Below are positions 16,940-26,816 of a DNA stretch of 43,603 nucleotides, one piece after another. Every line of letters starts with the position of its first letter. Position 1 is the first letter of the stretch. Source of the stretch: Candidatus Syntrophopropionicum ammoniitolerans. GTDB taxonomy: Bacteria; Bacillota; Desulfotomaculia; Desulfotomaculales; Pelotomaculaceae. The notes under the pieces are model-generated. The model was not told where the DNA came from, ran no database searches, and saw only the letters and a program-made list of their open reading frames with translations. The stretch is from NCBI GenBank assembly GCA_013201395.1, contig JABMJD010000016.1, forward strand, positions 1 through 43,603. Reading direction: 5' to 3'. The position numbers and the translations under genes are program-made.

Positions 16940-18400
16940 TCATACCATTTCTCCATTTCTGTTTTTAAAAATATCTTTAACAGTTGATAATAAATATCTA
17001 AAACACTCAAGTTTAAATATCCATGCCAGCCCCACGTATAGAATAACTCCGGCAAACACCTGAATAATAAGTGTAAGCAGTACTGATAATCCTAACCATT
17101 TCAAACTATAAACCACTGCCCCCATCACCAAAGATAATAATAGTGATGGCATAATGTCCTTCCATTGTTCAACATAGCTGTAATTAAGCAGTTTTTTATT
17201 TGGGTACGCATTAATAAATGTTGAAATAATACCACCGAGAACTTGCCCTAAAGCAATAGCATAGACGCCATAAAACACCGTTACTGCCAATATGGAAAGG
17301 CCCATAATTTTCTTGATAATTTCCAACTTCAAAAATATGTCACTACGCCCTAACGCATTTATAGCCTGAAGATTAGCTGTATGTATCGGCCATAAGGCAT
17401 AACTTGCACAGAATATTTGTAAAAAAGGCACGCAGGGCAACCATTTATCGGTTAGTAGAATCTTAACTAACGGTTCCGCCGTAACAGCTAGTCCCACCAT
17501 CATTGGAAATATAATAAAAGAACTGGTAACGATAGCACGCCGCATCATGTCCTTAACACGCGGTCTGTTATCCTGCTGAGATGATAGAACCGGGAGCATC
17601 ACCGATTGTATAGATCCATTAATGTTAGAAACAATCAATGATGGAAACTGCTGCCCTCTGTTATAAAAACCTAACATCGCAGGGTTATACATTTTACCGA
17701 TAATAAGGCTACGTAAATCCCGATATACAGTATCAATTAAAGCTGACACCAACAGCTTCCAGCCAAAGGAGAAAAGAGCTTTCACCCTCTCCAGTGAAAA
17801 AAGCAACTGAGGTCTCCATTTCACTGTAAACCACAGGATCAGCGTCACAAACAATTGGTTACTTATTTGCTGCCCCACCAGAGCCCATACCCCAAAGCCG
17901 GTATAAGCCATATATATTCCAACTGTACCAGATATCAGTATAGCTCCTGTACTACTGAAGAATAGTTTTTTAAACTCCAAATTCCTTGCTACAACAGCAT
18001 TCTGGATCGAATTAAAAGCACCAAAGAATAAGGTAATGGACAATACTCTAAACACTGGTGTTATCTCAGGTATTTTATAGAATGCAGCGATGAATGGTGC
18101 AGCCAAGAATAAAACTATGTAAATCAAACATGCCATCAATAAGCTCAGATAAAACACTGACGAAAAATCCGCTTCATCTGCATCTTTCTTTTGAATAAGG
18201 GCTGTATTCAACCCGCTCTGGACGAAAACATTTGCAATTGAAGTAAAAATTATAACCAGAGCAATAATCCCATAATCTTCAGGTAGAAGTAATCTTGCTA
18301 ATATAATTTGAACAACAAATTGTATTCCTTGCGTCCCCCCTCTTTCCATCAGTTTCCAGAAGAGGGAGGAAATAATTGTATTTTTACTGTGATCTGCCAT
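16940..18400 (-). CDS. wzx: Wzx-type oligosaccharide flippase (MOP superfamily)
   Basis: A 486-residue membrane protein with about 12-14 helices. The N-terminal FWKLMERGGTQGIQFVVQIILARLL and the PEDYGIIALV motif are typical of the WzxC/TuaB branch of polysaccharide flippases. It would move undecaprenyl-linked repeat units across the membrane. It is encoded between a GT2 and a GNAT in the same operon. Confidence 0.9.
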   Translation of the reverse strand: MADHSKNTIISSLFWKLMERGGTQGIQFVVQIILARLLLPEDYGIIALVIIFTSIANVFVQSGLNTALIQKKDADEADFSSVFYLSLLMACLIYIVLFLAAPFIAAFYKIPEITPVFRVLSITLFFGAFNSIQNAVVARNLEFKKLFFSSTGAILISGTVGIYMAYTGFGVWALVGQQISNQLFVTLILWFTVKWRPQLLFSLERVKALFSFGWKLLVSALIDTVYRDLRSLIIGKMYNPAMLGFYNRGQQFPSLIVSNINGSIQSVMLPVLSSQQDNRPRVKDMMRRAIVTSSFIIFPMMVGLAVTAEPLVKILLTDKWLPCVPFLQIFCASYALWPIHTANLQAINALGRSDIFLKLEIIKKIMGLSILAVTVFYGVYAIALGQVLGGIISTFINAYPNKKLLNYSYVEQWKDIMPSLLLSLVMGAVVYSLKWLGLSVLLTLIIQVFAGVILYVGLAWIFKLECFRYLLSTVKDIFKNRNGEMV

Positions 18401-18420
18401 AGTTGGTCAATCCGCCCACT

Positions 18421-19416
18421 TCACACTTTTATTTTATATGTTGCCCTATGATAGACTTTATTTAATTGAGCTTTAACATTGGCTAACTGTGTATATAACT
18501 CAGGAAAATAAGATCTACCATACAATTTCAATTTTCCTGTTATTCCCAATTCATCGTAGTACACCTTATATCTAGGATCTTTCAAATCCTGAATGCTCTT
18601 TTTGAGAACCAATATTTTTATTTCTCTGATTATTTTTGCTTTCTCAATTTCCTCGGCGTACTTGTAGTTTGAGTATTCATTAAAATTATTCAGAATATCT
18701 ATAAAACCATTGATATAATGAATTTTTTCTTTTGTACTCTTTTTATTAAATCTTTCTGAAGCAGAACCAGAAGATAGGGTTCTATAATTAGACATTGATT
18801 CATTAATATAGTATGCATATCCATGGCTTGCAATAATAAGCTGTGACGGATAATCTCCAACAACTGATTTTGAATACCACTCTGGTGGATGATCAAATAT
18901 AGATTTCAGATAAATTTTTGAGGCCGTAGGTATAAAACCTAGTACTGCTAATTCACCTGCTGTATATTTTCTACTACTTATACTCTTGTCTATCAACATC
19001 TTGCCAGTAGATAAACCGTTTTCATTAATTATATTGGCATTATGGAAACACATTGTACAATCAGGATTATTCTCCATATAATTTACTTGTTTTTGCAATT
19101 TATTTGGATCTGTCCAATAATCATCTCCTTCACAAATAGCTAAATATTTTCCTTTAGCTCTTTTCGTATTTAATAATCCAACTTTCACGCCTTTTGAATA
19201 TTGGTTTTCATTTTGATAGATAGGCTTAATTAGTTTAGGATATTTTCTCTCATACTCTTTAACAATGTATGCTGTCTTATCCGTAGAAGCATCATCGTGA
19301 ATAAGAATCTCATATTGAAAACTTGTTTTTTGCATTAAGAAACCTTCTATTGCTTTAGCAATATATTTTTCATGATTATATGTAATACATGAAATTGAAA
19401 CCAAAATATCATGCAT
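18421..19416 (-). CDS. Family 2 glycosyltransferase
   Basis: A 331-residue GT-A fold transferase. It begins LVSISCITYNHEKYIAKAIEGFL, has IHDDASTDKT (nucleotide-sugar Asp) and the DXD-like EGDDYWTD. The C-terminal third is helical and basic. It adds one sugar to the growing lipid-linked unit on the inner membrane face. The ATG at 19416 is preferred, with GGAG seven bases upstream; an upstream in-frame start adds only a non-conserved leader. Confidence 0.88.
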   Translation of the reverse strand: MHDILVSISCITYNHEKYIAKAIEGFLMQKTSFQYEILIHDDASTDKTAYIVKEYERKYPKLIKPIYQNENQYSKGVKVGLLNTKRAKGKYLAICEGDDYWTDPNKLQKQVNYMENNPDCTMCFHNANIINENGLSTGKMLIDKSISSRKYTAGELAVLGFIPTASKIYLKSIFDHPPEWYSKSVVGDYPSQLIIASHGYAYYINESMSNYRTLSSGSASERFNKKSTKEKIHYINGFIDILNNFNEYSNYKYAEEIEKAKIIREIKILVLKKSIQDLKDPRYKVYYDELGITGKLKLYGRSYFPELYTQLANVKAQLNKVYHRATYKIKV

Positions 19417-19502
19417 AATATATCTCCTTTCATTTAATAAAGCTGCAATAAAGCTGCAACTTACCGATAGCACATATATATAGCTTAGTAATTTTTTATA
19501 GT

Positions 19503-20771
19503 TTATTGTTTTAATCTTCGTCTATTAGTAACATATTTATTTCTTTCTTCTTCAGGCATCAAAAAAGGAAGTACACATATTAATAATGATGAAGTAAGGT
19601 TTTCGTTAGATGTCATTGCTATTATAGCCGCGAAAACAAGTACTGTAGCTAGTCCCGATTTTGTGTGTTTTCTAATAAAACGCCAAGTCATGTAAACTAT
19701 AAAACCTCCCACAAAAGCGCCATAATATGAAAAAAAAGATAGATATGTGTTCGTGGTTCCGCCCCCGCTTTGGCCAGTGAGGGAATATAACATTTGGCTT
19801 CTTGCTGCATCTTGTATTTCTGGGGGTGCTCCAAAAAATGGATAACCAAAAAAAGATTTTAAACTAACCACTGCTGATGTATATCTATGAGCAAATGAAT
19901 TGGATTCAAATCCTCCAGTTACCTTATAAATCATTTCGTTATAATAATTACTTAACAGTACAGAGATAAGAATTATTACTATGCCAAAAACAATTTTTGA
20001 TTTTTTTATTTGTTCATCGTCTTTCGCAATGAGATAAGCTAAGATTATTAATACAATTGGTATAAATGCTGCTCCAGAAAGCGTTGTAAGAGCTGTCACA
20101 GAAAATAATATTGAATCAAATACACGATATTTATTTTTGAAAAATAGTGAAAAATACAATGCAATATTTAAATATGCTTGAAATACACCAGGTTCTCTAA
20201 AAGGTCCCCAGTTTCTTCTTTGTGCCCATGTATTTATCGGTATATCGGTAATAAATAACGTTTTAAAAACAGCCCCTACAGTATTTGTTATAGTTGGGAT
20301 AAAATCTATGCTTGCTATAATATTCCCAAATACAAACCCTATAAGGGAAGCAATTGCAACGATACGCATTATTTTTATGTAATTTTCTGCAAAACATTCT
20401 TGACTACATTCATAGGAGAAGAATAATGCAAACATTAAACAGGAAATTTGTGTAATATATGAATAGCCATTGAAAAGTCTACCTGCTAACACCATGGAAA
20501 TAAATATACTAAATATAACTATGAATGTTATTAAATCACGCTTAGTTAAACCTTGATATTTAGCCAAATATCTTATAAACATAAAATATGCAAGCCCGAC
20601 TGTACCGCCACGACTAATCATAGTAAAAATTGGTGAAGCGTTTGTTGAAAATAGAAGTGTCTCAGTAAGAAAAATAATTATCAGTATTAATATGGCAATA
20701 AAAGTATTATTTTTAAAATAAGAATCTGAATCTATTCGAAATAATAATTTCTCATTTACTACTATGCGCAT
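19503..20771 (-). CDS. wzy: Wzy-like O-antigen/capsule polymerase
   Basis: A 422-residue integral membrane protein with around 11-12 hydrophobic helices and a large extracytoplasmic loop (about 300-345, with SFFGYPFFGAPPEIQDAARS). Sequence conservation is low, as usual for Wzy proteins. The assignment rests on topology, the O-antigen-ligase-like REPGVFQAYLNIALYFS segment, and its position among Wzx and glycosyltransferase genes. AAGGA precedes the ATG. Confidence 0.78.
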   Translation of the reverse strand: MRIVVNEKLLFRIDSDSYFKNNTFIAILILIIIFLTETLLFSTNASPIFTMISRGGTVGLAYFMFIRYLAKYQGLTKRDLITFIVIFSIFISMVLAGRLFNGYSYITQISCLMFALFFSYECSQECFAENYIKIMRIVAIASLIGFVFGNIIASIDFIPTITNTVGAVFKTLFITDIPINTWAQRRNWGPFREPGVFQAYLNIALYFSLFFKNKYRVFDSILFSVTALTTLSGAAFIPIVLIILAYLIAKDDEQIKKSKIVFGIVIILISVLLSNYYNEMIYKVTGGFESNSFAHRYTSAVVSLKSFFGYPFFGAPPEIQDAARSQMLYSLTGQSGGGTTNTYLSFFSYYGAFVGGFIVYMTWRFIRKHTKSGLATVLVFAAIIAMTSNENLTSSLLICVLPFLMPEEERNKYVTNRRRLKQ

Positions 20772-20855
20772 TGGTTATAATTCCTTACCATAACGTTTTT
20801 TTACTCCCTTTTTATAGATGAAACGCTTCTTTTTTATTTTTAAATGCAATTCTTT

Positions 20856-22034
20856 TTATTTATTCCTTAATACTTCCTCTAAAAATGCTGTCATTAATCC
20901 GCTATATCTGCGATAATCAAAGTTTTCTTCGGCCGTCCTACGCGCATATAGACGCATATCTTGTTCTTCTTTTTCATCCATGTCAATAATCGCTCGCAAA
21001 ACCTTTTCAACCTCCACAGGAGACGAATCTTTAAGCAAAAATCCATTTTTCTTGTCCTTTAAATATAAAGCGATATCCCCTGTATTATTTGCAATTACAG
21101 GAGTCCCTGCCACCATGCTTTCAGCAAGTTTTGTTGGGAAACCAGCATGATTCTTTTTGCTATCCTCTCGTAAAAAAATCCCATAATCACTCTGCATATA
21201 TTTTTCATTTATCTGTTCCTGAGGTATTTTACCGTGTATATGAACTATGTCTTTCATGATTTCCAAAAGGTAATCATTTTTTTGTAACTGTTTAGCAATA
21301 TCTGCTCTATTTGGGCCATATATATCTAAGCTAAGTCTCTTATTATTCTCCCTGAGCAAGGATAGAGCAATTATTATATTTGCAACCATTTCTTTTGTTT
21401 TTCCTGGGTTACCAGCATATATGAGTTTGATTCTTTTGTTATCATTAGTTAAATTATATATCGTACTTGTGGTGTCTAATATAGTAGGAATGCGGATCAC
21501 GTTTTGCGAATACTGCTTGTAATGGTTTTCTAACAGTCTGCTAATCGTGATAAAACCGTCTGCTTTCATGAACTCATGCTTCCAACACTTCTGAAATTGT
21601 ACATACCAAGGATTAAACCTTCCACCTCTATAGCCGGAATAATGATACCACTCACATGATTCTAAAATAAGCGGAATTTTTCTTTTCTTTATTTCCGAAT
21701 ACAATATTTTGAATCTGTCTGAAATACTCTTCATTACAACAATATCAATAAAATTACTATCCAAAAATGCCTTAACTTTTGAGAGACAAATAATAGGTCG
21801 TTTAATTCGTTCTTCCATTGATTCATTGTTGCCTATAATTTCAAATGTCGATTTTTCAAAGAATCCTTGTCCAAAATTATCGATTAAGTCTTTGTTGTAA
21901 GTGAAATCAGCTATAATATGAACATCTATTCCGATTTCATGAAATAACCTTGCGAAATTGACAAGTCTTGAAGCGTATGCTGAACCATATGGGAATATAC
22001 CATCAGAAATATATAATATTTTGATAAATACCAC
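20856..22034 (-). CDS. Family 4-type glycosyltransferase (GT-B)
   Basis: A 392-residue GT-B fold protein. The N-terminal domain starts IKILYISDGIFPYGSAYASRL. The C-terminal donor-binding domain has KLIYAGNPGKTKEM and the family E-x7-E-like stretch GFPTKLAESMVAGTPVIANN. The apparent start is GTG at 22034; AGAGGTGG overlaps it, so the true start could be a few codons later. Donor sugar unknown. Confidence 0.85.
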   Translation of the reverse strand: MVFIKILYISDGIFPYGSAYASRLVNFARLFHEIGIDVHIIADFTYNKDLIDNFGQGFFEKSTFEIIGNNESMEERIKRPIICLSKVKAFLDSNFIDIVVMKSISDRFKILYSEIKKRKIPLILESCEWYHYSGYRGGRFNPWYVQFQKCWKHEFMKADGFITISRLLENHYKQYSQNVIRIPTILDTTSTIYNLTNDNKRIKLIYAGNPGKTKEMVANIIIALSLLRENNKRLSLDIYGPNRADIAKQLQKNDYLLEIMKDIVHIHGKIPQEQINEKYMQSDYGIFLREDSKKNHAGFPTKLAESMVAGTPVIANNTGDIALYLKDKKNGFLLKDSSPVEVEKVLRAIIDMDEKEEQDMRLYARRTAEENFDYRRYSGLMTAFLEEVLRNK

Positions 22035-22116
22035 CTCTTTTTTATATAAATCTATACTTGGTGAATTCCTCGCAATTCATTACTTTGCAGTAAAGTACAC
22101 TCGGTTTTCGTTCATT

Positions 22117-23247
22117 CTATTGTTTCCAGAACCTTAAATAAAAGTTAGTCAAATCATCTACAAGTTCTTTAACATTAAATCTGCTTTTTTCAAAATACTC
22201 CACAGTATCTGCCCGTGAACTTTTCAATATCGTCAAGACATTTTCAGCCCATTCTTCTATTCTCATAGATAGTGGAAGTTGTTCTACCAATGGTGTCACA
22301 CAAACCTCATCAGTAATAGTATCTGAAATTATACAAGGCAAACCTGCTGCTTGCGCCTCTAATACCGCCCCCGGGAAGCCTTCGTAAAATGATGGGAATA
22401 CAAATACATCCCCTGCCTGCAAAAGATCCGATACATCGGAACGCGAACCAAGAAACTGAACCGATTGGGCGATACCCATCTCTTTTGACAGAGATTGAAT
22501 TGCACCATTCAATCCATCTTGTCCAACAAGTACTAGCTTTGCAGAAGGTTGTTCTGCAAGCACTCGTTTGAAAATCTTAAGTAAAAACGCATGGTTTTTT
22601 TCCGGGCGAAGATTTCCAACATGAATCAAGGTTAAATCGTTATCCAAACCTAATGTCGTACGCATTCTTTCTCTCGTTTGCTGATCGAATTTAAAATTTT
22701 TACAGTCGATCGCATTAGGCCAAATCTCTACTTTTCCGAGGTCCATCATCCTTTTCCCAAAAAGCCATTCTCCAGCTTTACGTGAAACGGCAAAATAATG
22801 TGTTGCGTGTTGATTTGTGGACAGTTTCACTATATTTTTAACAAAATTTTTTAACGTAAATGTTTGCAATGAAGTTCTAGAATGTGCTATACGCACTGGT
22901 ACATTTGCTTTCTTTGCTCCTTTCAGGACCTGTCCACACCATTGATTAAGATGGCAATGAACAATTCTATACTCAGAATGATTTAATAAAAATAATTTAA
23001 ATTGGTTTGATATCCTATGTACCCTCTTTAAATCTAAAGAGTCATTATAATATACTTTTCCACCCATCGCTTTTATCTCTTCATCAAAGAAACCCGTTCC
23101 TTGTCGGCACGTATAAAAATCAAATTGAACACGACTTCTATCGATGTTCCTATATATGTCCATCAGGCGACTTTCAAGACCCGCGCGATTCATTTGGGTA
23201 ACAATCTGTAAAACTCGTATGGGGTTGTCCGTTACGGAATATAACAT
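22117..23247 (-). CDS. Family 4 glycosyltransferase (EpsF-like)
   Basis: A GT-B transferase of about 376 residues. IRVLQIVTQMNRAGLESRLMDIYRNIDR is the classical EpsF-type start. HVGNLRPEKNHAFLLKIF and FVFPSFYEGFPGAVLEAQAAGLPCI form the donor-site E-x7-E region. The ATG at 23247, with GGGG nine bases upstream, is preferred. An ATG 14 codons earlier (23289) lies in sequence that, in another frame, still resembles CapK, suggesting the extension is fossil DNA of the neighbouring pseudogene. Confidence 0.87.
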   Translation of the reverse strand: MLYSVTDNPIRVLQIVTQMNRAGLESRLMDIYRNIDRSRVQFDFYTCRQGTGFFDEEIKAMGGKVYYNDSLDLKRVHRISNQFKLFLLNHSEYRIVHCHLNQWCGQVLKGAKKANVPVRIAHSRTSLQTFTLKNFVKNIVKLSTNQHATHYFAVSRKAGEWLFGKRMMDLGKVEIWPNAIDCKNFKFDQQTRERMRTTLGLDNDLTLIHVGNLRPEKNHAFLLKIFKRVLAEQPSAKLVLVGQDGLNGAIQSLSKEMGIAQSVQFLGSRSDVSDLLQAGDVFVFPSFYEGFPGAVLEAQAAGLPCIISDTITDEVCVTPLVEQLPLSMRIEEWAENVLTILKSSRADTVEYFEKSRFNVKELVDDLTNFYLRFWKQ

Positions 23248-23276
23248 GTAAAAATTCCCCTTATCCATGCAAAGTA

Positions 23277-23788
23277 AAATGTTTACCATTAAATGTAGCT
23301 CTCCGCATTTTTAGATGGATGAAGCCAACACGGGATTTGAAATGATCAAGCATCGCCATGCGTTTCATCATGTGTTTCCCGAGTCATCAATACGATTTTC
23401 CTGTAGTTCCTCCCGTATGCCCTTCAACCGCCCCATTTCTAGAAATGGTAACCACATCTGCAATATTCTCACGAAGCATTTCCTTATCAACAATAGGAAG
23501 TAGTTTCAAATCTTCAACCCTATTAATGGATGCGATATCAATGTCTTTATATAGTCTCCGGTAAAACTTACTGCTTTCATAGGCGTAGGAAATAAACTTT
23601 ATCAACTCTTTTTATTGATATTCAAGTTTCTTCTCTAAAGACCAGTTATCAAAATCCGCCAGAAATTTTAAATAATCATAATACGCTTTACCGTAATGGG
23701 TAATGTTCCGCTGATAACCTGAAACGGTAACCAATATATTTTGGAAAAATACCGGGGAATTGTCATAAAATCTTTCTACTAAACCCAT
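23277..23788 (-). pseudogene. CapK/PaaK-like adenylate-forming enzyme, truncated and stop-ridden
   Basis: An ATG at 23788 with GAGGAG eight bases upstream opens a frame reading MGLVERFYDNSPVFFQNILV, typical of CapK/phenylacetate-CoA-ligase-like proteins in capsule loci. The frame is broken by a TAA after 60 codons. It resumes through ESSKFYRRLYKDID and the P-loop-like HTGGTTGKS, hits TGA TGA, resumes again as MMKRMAMLDHFKSRVGFIH, and fades into the next glycosyltransferase near 23277. Family members are about 450 residues, so more than half is missing. It is clearly non-functional. Confidence 0.85.
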
Positions 23789-23857
23789 TATTGTAACTCC
23801 TCATTTCCGGGTAATTCGAAACTACATAGTGTATTGTGATAGCTAATTAAGCAGTAT

Positions 23858-24958
23858 TCACACGCCTAAATACCTAAGCATATCCGCATTCACCTTCTGA
23901 ACATTAAACTTATCCCAGCATAATTGATAGCTGGCCTGTCCCATTCTCATAATTTCATCTTGGTTTTTTATAAACCATTCCATTTTTTTAACCAAAATTT
24001 CAGTATCTTGAACCGGCACTAGAAACCCGGTTACCCCATCTATAACGGTTTCCCTGCATCCAGGAGCATCTGTTGCTATTATGGGCCGTCCCATTGCCAT
24101 AGCTTCAAGTACTGTCCTTGGTGTCCCCTCACGATAGGAAGGCAAAACATATACCGAACATTGCCTGTAGTAACTAGCAACATCGTTTGTCTCGCCATAG
24201 TAATCAATTATACCGTTGTCTATATAAGGAGATAAATCCTCCATTGTCATAGAATCCTGTATGTTTTCAACTGCCCCAAGAAGCATAAACCTTACTTCCG
24301 GATATTTACCCTTTACTTCTTTTGCAGCTTGTAGGTATTCTCTAATCCCTTTACTGTGCATAACCCTGGAAAGCATAAAGAAGGTTAATTTTTTCGGCAG
24401 TGATGATGGCTCAAATTTCTGCATGTTAACACCAGATCCGTTAACTAACTTGCATTTTTCACGTTTCAACAGTTTGCGCTCTACAAACTCTTTTAAATCA
24501 TCTTGGTTCTGAAAAATTACCGTATCGGCACATTTAAATCCAATCCTATATAAAATGCTCGCGATAGTTCGAATAACCTTAGCTTTTATTGTTTCGGCCG
24601 TGAAGACATATCCTACACCAGTCACCATAGAGTTGATATTTTTGACACCCGCTAGTTTTGCAGCTATCGCTCCATATATGACTGGCTTTATTGTGTATCC
24701 TAGTGTAATATCAGGTTTCTCAGCTTTTAGGAGGTTTTTTAAAGCAATCATATATTTAATATCTACTACTGCACTAAGTCCATTTTTATCTAGGGGTATG
24801 CGTACAAAGCGGATGCCAAGCTCTTTTATTTTATCTATGCCTTCTTCATTAGGACCAGTGACTATGACTTCATAACCCTTAGATATAATTTCTTTTAACA
24901 AGTCGCCCCTAAAATTATATGTTGTTCTATTTTTGGGTGATATTAATATAAATTTCAA
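23858..24958 (-). CDS. Family 4 glycosyltransferase (CapM/PglA-like)
   Basis: A 366-residue GT-B protein. The N-terminus FILISPKNRTTYNFRGDLLKEI, the ITLGYTIKPVIYGAIAAKLAGV segment and TGVGYVFT are shared with CapM/PglA-type transferases. The donor site is SYREGTPRTVLEAMAMGRPIIATDAPGC. CapM in staphylococcal type 5/8 capsule loci transfers a FucNAc residue; because this operon makes UDP-FucNAc, that donor is plausible but unproven. TTG start eight bases after AGGAG. Confidence 0.87.
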   Translation of the reverse strand: MKFILISPKNRTTYNFRGDLLKEIISKGYEVIVTGPNEEGIDKIKELGIRFVRIPLDKNGLSAVVDIKYMIALKNLLKAEKPDITLGYTIKPVIYGAIAAKLAGVKNINSMVTGVGYVFTAETIKAKVIRTIASILYRIGFKCADTVIFQNQDDLKEFVERKLLKREKCKLVNGSGVNMQKFEPSSLPKKLTFFMLSRVMHSKGIREYLQAAKEVKGKYPEVRFMLLGAVENIQDSMTMEDLSPYIDNGIIDYYGETNDVASYYRQCSVYVLPSYREGTPRTVLEAMAMGRPIIATDAPGCRETVIDGVTGFLVPVQDTEILVKKMEWFIKNQDEIMRMGQASYQLCWDKFNVQKVNADMLRYLGV

Positions 24959-24977
24959 AGGGATATCTCCTAACTTT

Positions 24978-25931
24978 TTATCGTTGGTCTTCTGCTAGTT
25001 GAGAGTCTTTTAATTCATTGAGATTCTCAATAATCAACCCGAACATTCTCTCACTTACCTTATCTGAAATAAACGAGTTGTGAGGTGTAATAATCACATT
25101 ATCAAAGTTCCATAGCGGACTGTCTTGATTTAAAGGCTCTTCCTCAAACACATCAAGTGCTACTCCAAGAAATTTATTGCCCTGCAGAGCTTCAATTAAA
25201 TCTGTCTCTTTAATCACACCACCGCGAGAAACATTAACCAAAACGCTACCATCTCGCATTGCTTTAAATCTATATTTATTCATCATGTGGCGGGTCTGGT
25301 CCGTAAGAGGCAATGCCAGAATAACTATATCGCTCTTGTTTAATACCCTGTCTATCTCATCCGGCACACATAGTTCATTTACTAAATCATTCTCCGCCGG
25401 GTCAAGTAATCTACTGTCAACTCCTATTACATGCACACCAAACGCATTTAACCGTTTTGCTATTTCAATTCCTACATTTCCTAAGCCGATAATAGCTGCC
25501 GTCTTTCCGGATATTTCTAATAGATCTCGTCGTTTTTGCCATTTTCGTTCACTCTGCGCCTTGTAAAAATATCGGCTGTTCTTATATATCTCCAGTATCT
25601 TTAATACAACCCATTCAGCCATCGGTATGCTATATACCCCTCTGGCATTTGCAATGTGGATACCATGATTTTTGATATAATCAAGCGGTACTCTATCCAT
25701 GCCGGCACTGGTAAGCTGTATGAACTTTAAGCTTTTGAACTGATTAATATCGTTGTAAAGAAATAAATTATTACAAACCACTGCGTCTATAGATGCAATG
25801 TCTATATTTTGATTTACCTCACTCAGTAATACTCTCTCATCCTGAACGAAAGTAATATCGAAGCCTAAATCCTGTATGCTATCTAGCTGTCCTTTAGTAT
25901 ATTTGAAAGCACCAGTAAGTAATAAGTTCAT
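24978..25931 (-). CDS. D-isomer-specific 2-hydroxyacid dehydrogenase
   Basis: A 317-residue NAD(P)-dependent dehydrogenase. The nucleotide fold is GLGNVGIEIAKRLNAFG. The catalytic triad is Arg in VNVSRGGVI, Glu in the DVFEEEPL region and His in ITPHNS. It reduces a 2-keto acid to a D-2-hydroxy acid or the reverse. It is uncommon in polysaccharide operons. It follows an HpcH/HpaI aldolase, whose 2-keto acid product could be its substrate. AGAGG precedes the ATG. Confidence 0.87.
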   Translation of the reverse strand: MNLLLTGAFKYTKGQLDSIQDLGFDITFVQDERVLLSEVNQNIDIASIDAVVCNNLFLYNDINQFKSLKFIQLTSAGMDRVPLDYIKNHGIHIANARGVYSIPMAEWVVLKILEIYKNSRYFYKAQSERKWQKRRDLLEISGKTAAIIGLGNVGIEIAKRLNAFGVHVIGVDSRLLDPAENDLVNELCVPDEIDRVLNKSDIVILALPLTDQTRHMMNKYRFKAMRDGSVLVNVSRGGVIKETDLIEALQGNKFLGVALDVFEEEPLNQDSPLWNFDNVIITPHNSFISDKVSERMFGLIIENLNELKDSQLAEDQR

Positions 25932-25971
25932 ATAACAACCTCTTTATAAAACAGTAATTACCCTACTATAT

Positions 25972-26796
25972 TTATTTCGATTTTTCATATGCTATCTTCT
26001 TTACTATGTCACAAACCAACCTCTGATTGTGCTCGAAGAAAACTACATCCTTAGTTTTAAGTCTGGTTTCAAAACTTCGTATCTCGTTTACACCTTGCTT
26101 GAAAATATCTGCTACTTCACTAATGTCCTCCACTTTGTCTGCATTACAAAAGCTCCTAGACAATATAGCCATATTCGAACCTAATCTATAGTGTTCTGCT
26201 ATAACATATTCCGCAGGTAAATCGCCATATCCCAGCCGTGCAATTCCACCAAAGCCAAACGGTAAACCCTTGGATTTGAATTTTGAACAAAGCCACTCTA
26301 CAGCGCCATCAGCCAATAGTTCAAACATAAACTTCATCTTATACGCTAAGTGTAGGTCGTTCAATCCAATATGAATCTCATCTATACCATCTACTGAGAG
26401 TATTTCATCAACATTATTTGCTGCCTCTTTGGTCTCCAACAAAAGTAAAGTCCGGGTACGCCCGTTGATACAGTCGATAAAGAACTGCACTTCCTCCTTT
26501 GTTTTAAACATAGGGAGCATAACTATATCGGCACCATTTTCAACTACACGATTGATTTCATCTTTTGAGCTTGGGTTAATAGGGTTTACCCGTACCAGTA
26601 ATTCTGACTGATTTAGCAATGGTTTTATAACTAAAATATCTTCTATACTGTGATCAGATTTAACTGAATCTACATGTCCTTGACGTTCTTTTTTCCCGAG
26701 TACCTCTAAATCAATCCATATTCTATCAACGCCAGCGGATTGTGCTACAAGAGCAACATCCGGCTTGTTTGTTATGTACATTAGTTTTAACGGCAT
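25972..26796 (-). CDS. HpcH/HpaI aldolase (citrate-lyase-like) family protein
   Basis: A 274-residue TIM-barrel protein of the HpcH/HpaI/CitE superfamily. LLVRVNPINP holds the substrate Arg, LLLLETKEAANNVDEIL the metal-binding Glu, and DGIDEIHIGLNDLHLAYKM the second metal ligand region. Family members perform class II aldol cleavage or condensation of pyruvate or acetyl-CoA-derived acids. The substrate here is unknown. It is the second gene of the operon, just after the initiating transferase, which suggests that its product serves the glycan. Confidence 0.82.
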   Translation of the reverse strand: MPLKLMYITNKPDVALVAQSAGVDRIWIDLEVLGKKERQGHVDSVKSDHSIEDILVIKPLLNQSELLVRVNPINPSSKDEINRVVENGADIVMLPMFKTKEEVQFFIDCINGRTRTLLLLETKEAANNVDEILSVDGIDEIHIGLNDLHLAYKMKFMFELLADGAVEWLCSKFKSKGLPFGFGGIARLGYGDLPAEYVIAEHYRLGSNMAILSRSFCNADKVEDISEVADIFKQGVNEIRSFETRLKTKDVVFFEHNQRLVCDIVKKIAYEKSK

Positions 26797-26816
26797 TTCA
26801 TATCACCACAACCATT

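Noticed and set aside
23380-23402. TGA TGA inside the CapK-like frame as possible selenocysteine codons
   Set aside because: The stops are tandem, lie in a degenerate stretch with no Cys expected, and the same frame also has a TAA, so simple decay explains them.
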